Source: CAVZVZ01 sp963778895
GTDB taxonomy: Bacteria > Actinomycetota > Acidimicrobiia > Acidimicrobiales > Acidimicrobilacustridaceae
Length of the DNA stretch: 64,000 nucleotides
Assembly: GCA_963778895.1 (NCBI GenBank)
Contig: CAVZVZ010000002.1
Coordinates: 945,646 to 1,009,645, forward strand
Direction of reading: 5' to 3'
Below the pieces are notes generated by a model. That model did no database searches. It saw only the letters and a list, made by a program, of their open reading frames with translations, and was not told where the DNA came from. A program made the position numbers and the translations under genes. Shown here in pieces: positions 18,386-26,664 of this stretch (position 1 is its first letter; every line of letters starts with the position of its first letter).

Positions 18386-19040
18386 CTAGCGGTTGTAGCG
18401 CGTGTCGGGCGTACTCGGGTGCCGCTAGCCCGTTGGTGAGATCGTCAGCGGCGACAGGCACGCCGGCGGTCAACGTGAGGGGCACCACACCGGCCCAGAT
18501 GGGCATGCTCAGGTCTTCCTCGTCGTCGATGGGACCACCGGTGCGGATCTTGGCGGAGGCTTCGTCGATCGGTAGCCGGATCACGAGCGTCTTGCGCAAC
18601 TCGTCGTCGCGTGCGGCGCGGGCGTCCGCGCTGCGTCCCGGCACGAGATGTTCGACGAGCGCGTCGAGCACGGCGGCTTTCTCGTCCGCGTCGTCCACCA
18701 TCTCGCCGTGGCCGAAGAGCACCACGGATCGGTAGTTGATCGAGTGATGGAAGGTGGACCGGGCCAGTACGAGCCCGTCCATGAGCGTGACCGTGACACA
18801 GGCAGGAGCACCGCCGGCGAGTGAACGCAGGGCATGGTTGCCGTTGGCGCCGTGGATGTAGATGTCATCACCGCGACGGACGTACGCCGTCGGTATCACC
18901 CAGGGCTGGCTGTCGACGGCGAAGCCGACGTGGCACACCATGCCTTCGTCGAGGATGGCGTGGATCGTGGCGACGTCGTAGTCGCCGCGCTCTTTCAGTC
19001 GCCGGACGGTGGTTCGCGGGGTGGGCGTCAGTTGGCGCAT
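18386..19040 (-). CDS. Pyridoxamine 5'-phosphate oxidase-like flavin protein
   Basis: A split-barrel flavin-binding protein of the PNPOx-like group: LKERGDYDVATIHAILDEGMVCHVG then WVIPTAYVRRGDDIYIHGANGN and STFHHSINYRSVVLFGHGEMVDD. Members include F420- or heme-dependent enzymes, so the reaction is open. A frame change near 18410 gives the likely end RYNR at the TAG complement of 18386-18388; without it the frame runs into dnaE. Start ATG 19040 has TACCGT 7 bases upstream and no ribosome binding site. Convergent with dnaE. Confidence 0.8.
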
Positions 19041-19080
19041 GGGCCCGACGGTAGGCGGCGAACCATCGATGGCCCAGCGG

Positions 19081-19578
19081 TTATCCGCTCCCGGCCGGGT
19101 CGAGCTCGGACAGGTTGCGTTGGACGCCGTCGCGAACCTGCGGGTCGAGGTCGGGGTCGCTCAACAGGTCTTCGTAGATGGCGCGCGCCTCGCGCTCGTG
19201 GCCGGTCTTCTGCAACGCGTACCCGAGGCAGTGACGGAAGCGCACCTCGGCTTCGGGTGCGTCCGACGATTCGTCGAGGCCGCGGCGCAGATGCGGGATC
19301 GCCTCTCGGTAGCGATCGAGCTCGAAGTACGAGTGACCCCACACCAACTCGAGGCGCGCTCGCCAGCTCGCGCCGGCGACGGCGCCCATGTTCGCCGTCA
19401 CTTCCGGGGCCGCTTCGATCACGTGCTCGAAGTGTCCGTGGCGGTAGGCGCGCAGCAGGCTCGCGACATCGTGTGGGGCCTTCGTGGACGGGCGCCTCCG
19501 CCTCCGCAACCGGGCCAGAATTGCCCCGAGGATCGCCCCGAGAACGACCGCGAGCGCGATGCCGGCGAGCAGAGTCAC
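19081..19578 (-). CDS. Membrane-anchored tetratricopeptide-like protein
   Basis: A 165-aa protein with one N-terminal membrane helix (residues 2-22, LLAGIALAVVLGAILGAILA), a basic stretch, then paired helices reading as TPR units, such as VWGHSYFELDRYREAIPHLRRGL and CLGYALQKTGHEREARAIYEDLL. TPRs bind partner proteins; the partner is unknown. Start GTG 19578 has TAGCGT 6 bases upstream (19590-19585). The gene lies upstream of the PNPOx-like gene on the same strand, which has its own promoter-like box. Confidence 0.75.
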   Translation of the reverse strand: MTLLAGIALAVVLGAILGAILARLRRRRRPSTKAPHDVASLLRAYRHGHFEHVIEAAPEVTANMGAVAGASWRARLELVWGHSYFELDRYREAIPHLRRGLDESSDAPEAEVRFRHCLGYALQKTGHEREARAIYEDLLSDPDLDPQVRDGVQRNLSELDPAGSG

Positions 19579-19680
19579 GGCGCAACGCTACGACGCCCGG
19601 TTGCGACCGAGTTGCGCCACGCGGTTCTGACCGCTGGACTAGAGGGGTTCCGGTCCGCCGATCAGGGGGCGTCGAAGCTC

Positions 19681-20349
19681 ATGGCCATCGAAGTATCGAC
19701 CAAGGACTGCACGGCGCTCAGCGATGCAGAACTGACCGAGATGGCCGATATCTGTGCGGAGGGACCGAGCCATTTCGAGGCTGGACTGCTCTCGAAGCAG
19801 GCCGAGTCCTGGGTCTTGGTCACCCTCGCCCGCGAGGGTCGCGCTCTCCGTGGTTTTTCCTTCTCGACGCTGGAGCGCATCGGGGGCACCCCGAGCATCC
19901 TCATCGGACTGGCCTCGGTGAAGCGCACGAGCAAGCGTGACGCCGTCCTGCGGGCCATCGTGACCGATCAGTTCCGGCGGGCCGTGCTGGCCTTCCCGGA
20001 CGAAGACGTGCTCGTCGGCACCCGCTTCATCACCCCGTCGGGCTACGAGGCCTTCCGCACCCTCGAAGACATCGTGCCGAGGCCCGGCCACAAGGCCACC
20101 GGCGAGGAGCGAGCGTGGGGTCGCCGGCTCGCCAAGCGGTTCGGCGTCGAGAACGGTGGGTACAACGACCGGGACTTCCGCACGACGGGCGACAACACGT
20201 ACCCCCTGGTGCTCGACCACGACAGCCTGAAGCCCGAGAAGATCGACCCCGGGGTCGTCGCCTTCTTCGACGAGGTCGACTTCGTCCGAGGGGACTCCCT
20301 CATCGCCTTCGGTTGGGCGATGGCGGAGCATCTGGCCAAGCTGGCCTGA
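19681..20349 (+). CDS. Uncharacterised protein, possibly GNAT-like
   Basis: A 222-aa soluble protein that I do not recognise. The N-terminal half alternates helices and strands (LSDAELTEMADICAEG, VLVTLAREGRALRGFSFSTLERIGG) in an order reminiscent of GNAT acetyltransferases, but no clear acetyl-CoA loop is visible. The C-terminal half is charged and ends FGWAMAEHLAKLA. Start ATG 19681. The nitroreductase gene follows 22 bases on, suggesting one unit. The frame is intact and codon use matches the neighbours. Confidence 0.65.
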   Translation: MAIEVSTKDCTALSDAELTEMADICAEGPSHFEAGLLSKQAESWVLVTLAREGRALRGFSFSTLERIGGTPSILIGLASVKRTSKRDAVLRAIVTDQFRRAVLAFPDEDVLVGTRFITPSGYEAFRTLEDIVPRPGHKATGEERAWGRRLAKRFGVENGGYNDRDFRTTGDNTYPLVLDHDSLKPEKIDPGVVAFFDEVDFVRGDSLIAFGWAMAEHLAKLA

Positions 20350-20371
20350 CCCGGTCGCCCGAGCGAGCGCC

Positions 20372-20977
20372 TTGGATCTCGAGGCCGTTCTCCGCCGCCG
20401 GCGGATGGTGCGGTCCTTCGCTCCCACCCCTGTTCCGCCCGATGTGCTGCGGCGGGTGCTGCGTGCCGGTCTGCGGGCTCCGTCGGCCGGTAACACCCAG
20501 GGCACCGACATGGTCGTGTTGGAGGGCCCGGAGCAGACCGCTCGGTACTGGGACGTCACGCTGCCCGACGAGAGGCGAGCCGGGTTCCCGTGGCCGGGCT
20601 TGCTGCAGGCGCCGGTGCTGGTGATCCCCGTAGCGTCGCCCGAAGCCTATGTGTCGCGCTACCGCGAGTCCGACAAGGCCGCGTCGGGATTGGGGGAGAG
20701 CGCCGAAGCGTGGGGCGTTCCGTACTGGTACGTCGACGCCGCCTTCATGACCATGCTCATCCAACTGGCGGCGGTCGACGAAGGACTCGGCACGTTGTTC
20801 TTCGGCATCTTCGAACACGAGGCCGCGCTCATGGCCGAGCTGGGTGTGCCCGCCGCGCTCACACCGATAGGAACGATCGCCCTCGGAACGCCCGACGCGG
20901 GCGGGGACCGACCGAGCCAGTCGGCGGCACGCGAGCGGCGCACGCTCGACCAGATCGTGCATCTCGGTGGCTGGTGA
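20372..20977 (+). CDS. Nitroreductase-family flavoprotein
   Basis: FMN-dependent oxidoreductase of about 201 aa. The N-terminal RRRRMVRSFAPTPVPPDVL with LRAGLRAPSAGNTQG is the FMN phosphate-binding signature. A later segment, LIQLAAVDEGLGTLFFGIF, matches the family helix that ends in the flavin-contacting loop, and the tail has PIGTIALGTP. The substrate is unknown; actinobacterial relatives sit near coenzyme F420 genes but can use NAD(P)H. The TTG at 20372 is the only start giving the usual MDLxxxLRRRRMVR beginning. Confidence 0.85.
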   Translation: MDLEAVLRRRRMVRSFAPTPVPPDVLRRVLRAGLRAPSAGNTQGTDMVVLEGPEQTARYWDVTLPDERRAGFPWPGLLQAPVLVIPVASPEAYVSRYRESDKAASGLGESAEAWGVPYWYVDAAFMTMLIQLAAVDEGLGTLFFGIFEHEAALMAELGVPAALTPIGTIALGTPDAGGDRPSQSAARERRTLDQIVHLGGW

Positions 20978-20984
20978 CAGCGCC

Positions 20985-21791
20985 ATGACGCCCACGCCGG
21001 GTGCCCCGGGCACGGATCGAACCGTGTTGCGCACCGCCGCCTACGCCGATGCCGACAAGCTCGACGACCGGCGCAACATCTACGCGTATCGCCAGCCGGA
21101 GTTCGATCTCGTCGACTCGGTGCTCGACCAGCTCCCGGTCGACGGCGCGTGTCGCGTCCTGGACATGGGGTGCGGACCCGGTACGTACTCCGCTCGGTTG
21201 CTGGACCGGTCGTCGACGGTGTCGCCGGTCGCGGTCGACCTCTCCACGGGGATGCTCGCGGCGGCGCGTGCCGCAGGTGTCGCCGCGGTCGCGAGCGCCG
21301 ACGTCACGCATCTGCCTTTCGCCGACGACACGTTCGATGCGGTGATGGCGAACCACATGCTGTACCACGTCGACCCGATCGATTCGGCCGTCGCCGAGGC
21401 CCACCGCGTGTTGCGCTCGGGTGGCGTCTTCTTGGCGGTGACGAACGCGCTGGCACATTTCGCCGAGTTCGATGCCGTTCTCGCCGAGGTGTCCGGGCGC
21501 GACGGTTGGTGGCGCCCGTCTCATCGATTCACGCTCGACAACGGCCGTCCGTATCTCGAAGCCGAGTTCGATCGCGTGGACGTCGTCGACTTCGTCGGTG
21601 AACTGCACGTACCTGAGGCGGGCCCCGTGCTGCGTTTCGCGCGCAGCATGCGTGACCTGTCCGGTGAGGGCTACGACGACGATCAGTGGGAGGCGCTGAT
21701 GCAGCGGTTCGAGGCCCGCATCGAGGACATCGTCGCGAGCGACGGGGAGTTCTTCACCCGCACCGACACCGGTGTGTTCGTCTGCCGCTGA
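20985..21791 (+). CDS. SAM-dependent class I methyltransferase
   Basis: A 268-aa Rossmann-fold methyltransferase. The SAM-binding motif I is VLDMGCGPGTYSARL, followed by VAVDLSTGMLAAAR and ADVTHLPFADDTFDAVMANHMLYHV, in the UbiE/COQ5-like order. The substrate cannot be inferred. ATG 20985 is chosen; GTG 20967 in frame would overlap the nitroreductase stop region. It probably shares a transcript with the two genes before it. Confidence 0.85.
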   Translation: MTPTPGAPGTDRTVLRTAAYADADKLDDRRNIYAYRQPEFDLVDSVLDQLPVDGACRVLDMGCGPGTYSARLLDRSSTVSPVAVDLSTGMLAAARAAGVAAVASADVTHLPFADDTFDAVMANHMLYHVDPIDSAVAEAHRVLRSGGVFLAVTNALAHFAEFDAVLAEVSGRDGWWRPSHRFTLDNGRPYLEAEFDRVDVVDFVGELHVPEAGPVLRFARSMRDLSGEGYDDDQWEALMQRFEARIEDIVASDGEFFTRTDTGVFVCR

Positions 21792-21801
21792 CGCGGGCGA
21801 C

Positions 21802-23781
21802 CTAGACCGCGGCCAGCTGGCTCACCAGCGTTTCGGGATCGGTGGTCGGCACGAGGCACGCGTAGTTGCGGCACACATAGGCTTTCCCGTCCTCGCGCGC
21901 CTCCCACAGCGGCGAGTCGTAGCGCTCTCCCCAGGTGAGCACTGCGTTCGGCAGATAGCGCGCCTGCACTGCGGCGACGAGGTCGGGTCGGTTGCCCGTG
22001 ACGGCGACCTCGATCGCTCCGCTGACGAGGAGGTCGAGGGCACACAGGAGATGCCCGAACGCCATCGGGTGCCGACCGGCGGGCTCAGCCAGCAGGCTCA
22101 CGATGGTCTCGGCCCGGGATCGATACTGTGAGTCGCCGGTCAGCGCGGCCAGGCGGAGCAAGCCGTTGGCGGTCAGGCTGTTCGCCGACGGAGTGGCGTT
22201 GTCGAGCAGATCCTTCGGTCGGGTGACGAGTCGCTCGGCATCGCTTCCGGTGGTGAACACGCCGCCCTGCTCTTCGTCCCAGAACAACTCGACGAGCGCG
22301 TCGGCCGTCTCGCGCGCCGTCTCGATCCAGCGTGCTTGGCCCGAGGCTTCGCCCAGGCGCACGAAGGCGTCCACGAGTGCGGCGTAGTCGGCGCCGTAGG
22401 CGAGGTGGCGGGGGCCCGACTCGGCCTGCCACGAGCGCCGCCACCGACCGTCCTCGCCCCGCAGGTTGTCGAGGAGGAAATCACCGTTCGCGACAGCGGC
22501 CTCGAGCCATCGTCGGTTGCCGGTGGCGGCCGCCGCCTCGGCGATGGTGGCGAGGAACAGCGCGTTCCATTCCGTCAGGACCTTGTCGTCGAGGCCCGGC
22601 CGCACGCGCTCCTCGCGCTGGGTGAGGAGCGCGACCCGAGCCCGCTCGACGGACTCCGGTCGCAGGAGATCGCCGCGCACGGGTCGGAACAGGATGTTGG
22701 TGCCTTCGAAGTTGCCCGCCGGTGTCACCCCCCACCAGGCGATGGCGTCATCGGCGTCGTCACCCGCGATCTCGCGCACCTCATCGAGCGACCAGACGTA
22801 GAACTTGCCCTCGACGCCCTCGGAGTCGGCGTCCTCGGCCGAGAAGAACCCGCCCCGCTCGTGGCGCAGATCCCGCAGCACGTAGTCGATGGTCTCGTCG
22901 AGGACCTGGCGGTACCGCGCCTCACCGGTCACCTGCCATGCATGCAGGTAGACGCGCGCGAGCAGCGCTTGGTCGTAGAGCATCTTCTCGAAATGGGGTA
23001 CGAGCCACTCCTCGTCGGTGGAGTAGCGGGCGAACCCACCGCCGAGATGGTCGTAGATCCCGCCCGACGCCATGGCGTCCAGCGACGTCGTCACCACTCC
23101 GAGCGTGTCGTCGGAACCGTTGTTGCGGTGGGCCCGCAGCAAGAACTCGATGCTCATCGTCTGGGGGAACTTCGGTGCCGAGCCGAACCCACCCCACTTC
23201 GCGTCGTGGGCGCGTCGGAGTGCGGTCAGAGCTGTGTCGAGGAGCGCGGACGCGTCGTAGTCGGTCTCGCTCGCGATCTCGGTCGAGCGCCCGATCGCAT
23301 CGGTGAGCGCGTCGGCCTGTTCGTCGAGCTCGGCGCGACGCGTCCGCCATACCTCGTCGATGCGCTGGCAGAGATCGGTGAACGACATCATTCCGCCGCG
23401 ACTCGTCTTCGGGAAGTACGTGCCGCCGAAGAAGGGCCGGCCGTCGGGTGTCAGGAACACCGTCATGGGCCAGCCGCCCTGTCCGGTCATCGCCTGCACG
23501 GCGTCCATGTAGATCGCGTCGACGTCCGGGCGTTCCTCGCGATCGACCTTGACGTTGACGAACAGCTCGTTCATGAGCCCCGCCGTGGCGTCGTCCTCGA
23601 ACGACTCGTGGGCCATCACATGGCACCAGTGACACGCCGAGTACCCGACCGACAGCAGGATCGGTCGGTCGGACTCCTGGGCCTCGGCGAACGCCTCGTC
23701 GCCCCACGCGAACCAGTCGACGGGATTGTCGGCGTGCTGCCGAAGGTAGGGACTGGACTCATTCGCCAGGCGGTTGGGCAT
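21802..23781 (-). CDS. YyaL/SSP411-type thioredoxin-domain protein (DUF255)
   Basis: A 659-aa protein combining an N-terminal thioredoxin-like domain and a C-terminal alpha/alpha barrel. The start MPNRLANESSPYLRQHADNPV and GYSACHWCHVMAHESFED, with a CxxC pair, are family hallmarks. GGWPMTVFLTPDGRPFFGGTYFP follows, then the barrel. The human homologue is SPATA20; the bacterial function is unsettled, with redox or sugar-epimerase-like activity suggested. The frame is intact. Start ATG 23781 has TAGGTT 6 bases upstream (23793-23788). Divergent from the SDR gene, with a 32-bp gap. Confidence 0.93.
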   Translation of the reverse strand: MPNRLANESSPYLRQHADNPVDWFAWGDEAFAEAQESDRPILLSVGYSACHWCHVMAHESFEDDATAGLMNELFVNVKVDREERPDVDAIYMDAVQAMTGQGGWPMTVFLTPDGRPFFGGTYFPKTSRGGMMSFTDLCQRIDEVWRTRRAELDEQADALTDAIGRSTEIASETDYDASALLDTALTALRRAHDAKWGGFGSAPKFPQTMSIEFLLRAHRNNGSDDTLGVVTTSLDAMASGGIYDHLGGGFARYSTDEEWLVPHFEKMLYDQALLARVYLHAWQVTGEARYRQVLDETIDYVLRDLRHERGGFFSAEDADSEGVEGKFYVWSLDEVREIAGDDADDAIAWWGVTPAGNFEGTNILFRPVRGDLLRPESVERARVALLTQREERVRPGLDDKVLTEWNALFLATIAEAAAATGNRRWLEAAVANGDFLLDNLRGEDGRWRRSWQAESGPRHLAYGADYAALVDAFVRLGEASGQARWIETARETADALVELFWDEEQGGVFTTGSDAERLVTRPKDLLDNATPSANSLTANGLLRLAALTGDSQYRSRAETIVSLLAEPAGRHPMAFGHLLCALDLLVSGAIEVAVTGNRPDLVAAVQARYLPNAVLTWGERYDSPLWEAREDGKAYVCRNYACLVPTTDPETLVSQLAAV

Positions 23782-23813
23782 GCTTTCAACCTATCGACCT
23801 AAGGTCCCGCGTC

Positions 23814-24563
23814 ATGGAAATCCGTCTCGATGGGAAGGTCGCGCTCGTCACCGGCGCGTCGAAAGGCATCGGCCGCGCCATTTCTGCGGGATTCGCGGCG
23901 AGTGGGGCGAAGGTGATGCTGTCGTCGCGCAAACAGGAAGCGCTCGACGACGCGGCCGCGACGATGGACGGTGAGGTAGCCACGTTCGCGGCGCATGCCG
24001 GCGATCCCGATCAGGCCGGCGCGTGTGTGGCCGCGACCGTCGAGCGCTTCGGTGCCGTCGACATCCTGGTGAACAACGCCGCGACCAACCCCTACTTCGG
24101 GCCGACGATCGACATCGATCCCTCGCGGTTCGACAAGACGGTCGAAGTCAACTGGCGCGGTCCGCTGATGTGGACGCAGAAGGCGTGGCATGCGTCCATG
24201 CAAGAGCGCGGGGGAGTGGTACTGAACATCGCGTCCATCGGTGGGCTCAGCGTCGAGCCGACGATCGGTGTGTACAACGGCACGAAGGCGGCGCTCATAC
24301 ATCTCACGCGGACACTCGCTGCCGAGCTCGCGCCGGGCGTGCGCGTGAACGCCATCGCGCCCGGCTTGGTCAAGACCGACATGGCGCGCGCGTTGTGGGA
24401 GCCGAACGAAGAGGCGATCGCACGCCATATGCCCTTGAAGCGACTCGGTGAACCGGCCGACATCGCCAACGCCGCCGTGTTCCTGGCCAGCGACGCCGCG
24501 AGCTGGATCACCGGTACGACCACCGTCATCGACGGTGGCGCCCTGCTCGGAGCGGGTGGGTGA
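23814..24563 (+). CDS. Short-chain dehydrogenase/reductase
   Basis: A 249-aa Rossmann enzyme using NAD(P)H. Seen are TGASKGIG for the cofactor, NNAAT, the Ser in IASIG, the catalytic YNGTK (Tyr-x-x-x-Lys) and APGLVKTDM. It matches FabG-like oxidoreductases of fatty-acid or secondary metabolism; the substrate is unknown. Start ATG 23814 has TAAGGT 8 bases before it (23800-23805) and no ribosome binding site. Confidence 0.92.
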   Translation: MEIRLDGKVALVTGASKGIGRAISAGFAASGAKVMLSSRKQEALDDAAATMDGEVATFAAHAGDPDQAGACVAATVERFGAVDILVNNAATNPYFGPTIDIDPSRFDKTVEVNWRGPLMWTQKAWHASMQERGGVVLNIASIGGLSVEPTIGVYNGTKAALIHLTRTLAAELAPGVRVNAIAPGLVKTDMARALWEPNEEAIARHMPLKRLGEPADIANAAVFLASDAASWITGTTTVIDGGALLGAGG

Positions 24564-24608
24564 CGTCGTCCACTCGCACGTGGGCATCCGCCACTACGTT
24601 GTAACGCC

Positions 24609-25022
24609 ATGAGCGAGCAGCAGCCACAATCAGCCAGCCCTCAGCCCGGTGGTGAGGTACCGCAGAGCGTGGACGGGGCGTTCTACAGCATTGGTCTCGT
24701 CATCCTGTTGACGATCGTCACGTGCGGCATCTGGGGCATTCTGTGGTCCTACCGCACGAACGAGGACCTGAAGAAGTACAACCGCGACGGACTCGGCGGT
24801 GTGCTCGCGGTTGTGATCTATCTCTTGCTCGCGGTCGTGCTCATGTTCACCATCCCGAACGAGATCAAGAACATGTACGAGCGCGACGGACGCGAGAGTC
24901 CTGTCACTCCGCTGTGGGGGCTGTGGTTCCTGTTGCCGATCATCGGCAACATCATCTGGTACGTGAAGGTGCAGGGCGCCCTTAATGACTTCTGGCTGAG
25001 CAAGGGTGCGACCGCCGCCTGA
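24609..25022 (+). CDS. DUF4234 membrane protein
   Basis: A 137-aa protein with a Gln/Pro-rich leader, then three hydrophobic segments (about residues 26-46, 60-82 and 96-118). The pattern TCGIWGILWSYRTNEDLKKYN is characteristic of DUF4234. Function is unknown. Start ATG 24609 has TACGTT 8 bases upstream (24595-24600). Confidence 0.8.
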   Translation: MSEQQPQSASPQPGGEVPQSVDGAFYSIGLVILLTIVTCGIWGILWSYRTNEDLKKYNRDGLGGVLAVVIYLLLAVVLMFTIPNEIKNMYERDGRESPVTPLWGLWFLLPIIGNIIWYVKVQGALNDFWLSKGATAA

Positions 25023-25034
25023 CTTCCAGGTCGT

Positions 25035-26203
25035 CTAGGGCGGTTGTAGGTACCAGTTGCCGTCGACGTCTTGCCAGGGTGTCCAGCCTTTGTGGACGAG
25101 GGTGTGGTGGGGTCGGCAGAGGCCGATGCCGTTGTCGAGGTTGGTCTCACCGCAGGTGGGTGGGCCGTAGGGGTCGAGGTGGTGGGCGTCGCACCATTCG
25201 GGGGGTCGGTCGCAGCAGGCGAGGGCGCAGCCGCCGTCGCGGATCATGATGGCTCGTTGTTGGGCCGGGCTGAACAGGCGGGCGCGTGCGGCCGAGGTCG
25301 AGGATTTCGCCGTTGGTGTCCATGATCACGCGGCTGATCCAGCTGCCACAGAGGAGCTGTTGCACTCGTGGTGGGTAGTACGGACCCGCCGCCGGGGATG
25401 TCGCTGCGACCGTCGGGGTTGAACTCGCCGGTGAGGGTGGCGGCGTCGATCACGATGTTGACGGTGTGGGTGGGATCGATGCGCCCGTGCTTGTCAGCGA
25501 GCGCGAGCCCGGCCAATGACACCAGCGCGTCGTAGCGGCGTTGGGCGAGGGAGCGGGGGCCGCCCGGTGTGTTCTTGGGGTCGGGCGGCTCCATCTTGTC
25601 GAGCGCGGCTTTCAGCACGGCCATCTCTTCCGGGGTGCCGAGGGTGCGGCTGAGCTCGAGGTCGCCGGTGCGACCGAACCACACGCCTCGCTTGCCGTGC
25701 AGATCCTCGGGCTCGCCCCGGTTCAACTGATCGTCGGCCCATGCCGCCCACCGCCGAGCCGCCATCGCGGTCTGGTCGATCGACAGCGACCGGGTCGCAT
25801 CAACCAACGCTTCGGCCTGGTCGTCGAACAGGTCGGCGCGGGGTGGCGTGACGTGACGGGCCCAGGCCTGGACATGACTGGCGGTGAGCTCACCCTGGAC
25901 CATCGACTTCGCCATCGGTTCACAGCGAGCCACCAGCCGCGCCGACCGTACGAGCGCCTTCGCGTCGCACGCGGCGAGCTTGGCGTGGTGGCCCAACCAC
26001 GCCACCGGCGTCAACGAACCATCGGCGCGCCACGTCTCGGCACGATCCCATTTCGTGGTGACCATGGTGGCGAGCGCGTCGACCCGTTCGCGCAACGAAA
26101 GAACCGAATGCAGCACCTCCGAATCGACTGCCGCAGCATCGCCTATCAGCGCGAGCTGTTCGTCGACCCATTCAATTTGCGCATCGAGTTCCGCCAACTC
26201 CAT
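25035..26203 (-). CDS. DUF222 / HNH endonuclease protein, two frameshifts
   Basis: A protein with an N-terminal DUF222 helical domain and a C-terminal HNH nuclease domain, like the 13E12-repeat proteins of mycobacteria. The HNH core is seen as CDAHHLDPYG, then LCRPHHTLVHKGW, ending WYLQPP. The frame changes near 25375 and 25285. Copies of this family are numerous and lineage-expanded in actinobacteria and may be mobile, but no flanking repeats were found here. Start ATG 26203 has TAGGAT 6 bases upstream (26215-26210). Tail-to-tail with the DUF4234 gene. Confidence 0.88.
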
Positions 26204-26232
26204 GCACCAATCCTAAACAGGGGGTGTGACAC

Positions 26233-26664
26233 TCACGGATCGAGGTGATCTCGCAACGCGGCGCGCACGAAGTCCATGCGAGCGTCGTCGTCCGCGCCGA
26301 CGAGTTCCCATGACGCGCGTTCGCCGCGCTCGCCCCCGGCCGACAACTCGCCCGACCACGTCTCGATCGAGAACACGATGCACACCGAGTGCACCTCCAC
26401 ACCGCGCGACTCGGCTTCGATCATCTCCGACCACACGCCCACGACATCGCCCACCGACACGACCAAGCCGGTCTCCTCGAGGAACTCACGTCGCACTGTG
26501 TCGATCGGGTCCTCTCCGTGCTCCACCCCGCCGCCGGGCAAGAACCAGCGTCCCGGTACGTCAGTACGGCCGCCCGCTTGCACCAGCAGGGCGCGGTCAC
26601 CGTCGACGAGCAATCCGTAGGCTGCGACCCGTTGCTCGAGTCCGCGTTCGGAGGGGTCGGTCAC
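26233..26664 (-). CDS. NUDIX hydrolase
   Basis: A 143-aa pyrophosphohydrolase. The Nudix box is complete: GGGVEHGEDPIDTVRREFLEE continues TG, matching GX5EX7REXXEEXG. Substrates in this family are nucleoside diphosphates linked to another moiety. GTG 26664 overlaps the TGA of the preceding GGDEF-EAL gene by four bases, so translation of the two is probably coupled. The role in that pairing is unknown. Confidence 0.9.
   Translation of the reverse strand: MTDPSERGLEQRVAAYGLLVDGDRALLVQAGGRTDVPGRWFLPGGGVEHGEDPIDTVRREFLEETGLVVSVGDVVGVWSEMIEAESRGVEVHSVCIVFSIETWSGELSAGGERGERASWELVGADDDARMDFVRAALRDHLDP

Noticed and set aside
22336..23802. 488-residue plus-strand frame opposite the DUF255 gene
   Set aside because: Antisense of an intact gene with thioredoxin and barrel motifs; no motifs of its own.
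25035..26203. Mobile element around DUF222-HNH
   Set aside because: The protein family can be repetitive, but no terminal repeats, target duplication or integrase were seen.
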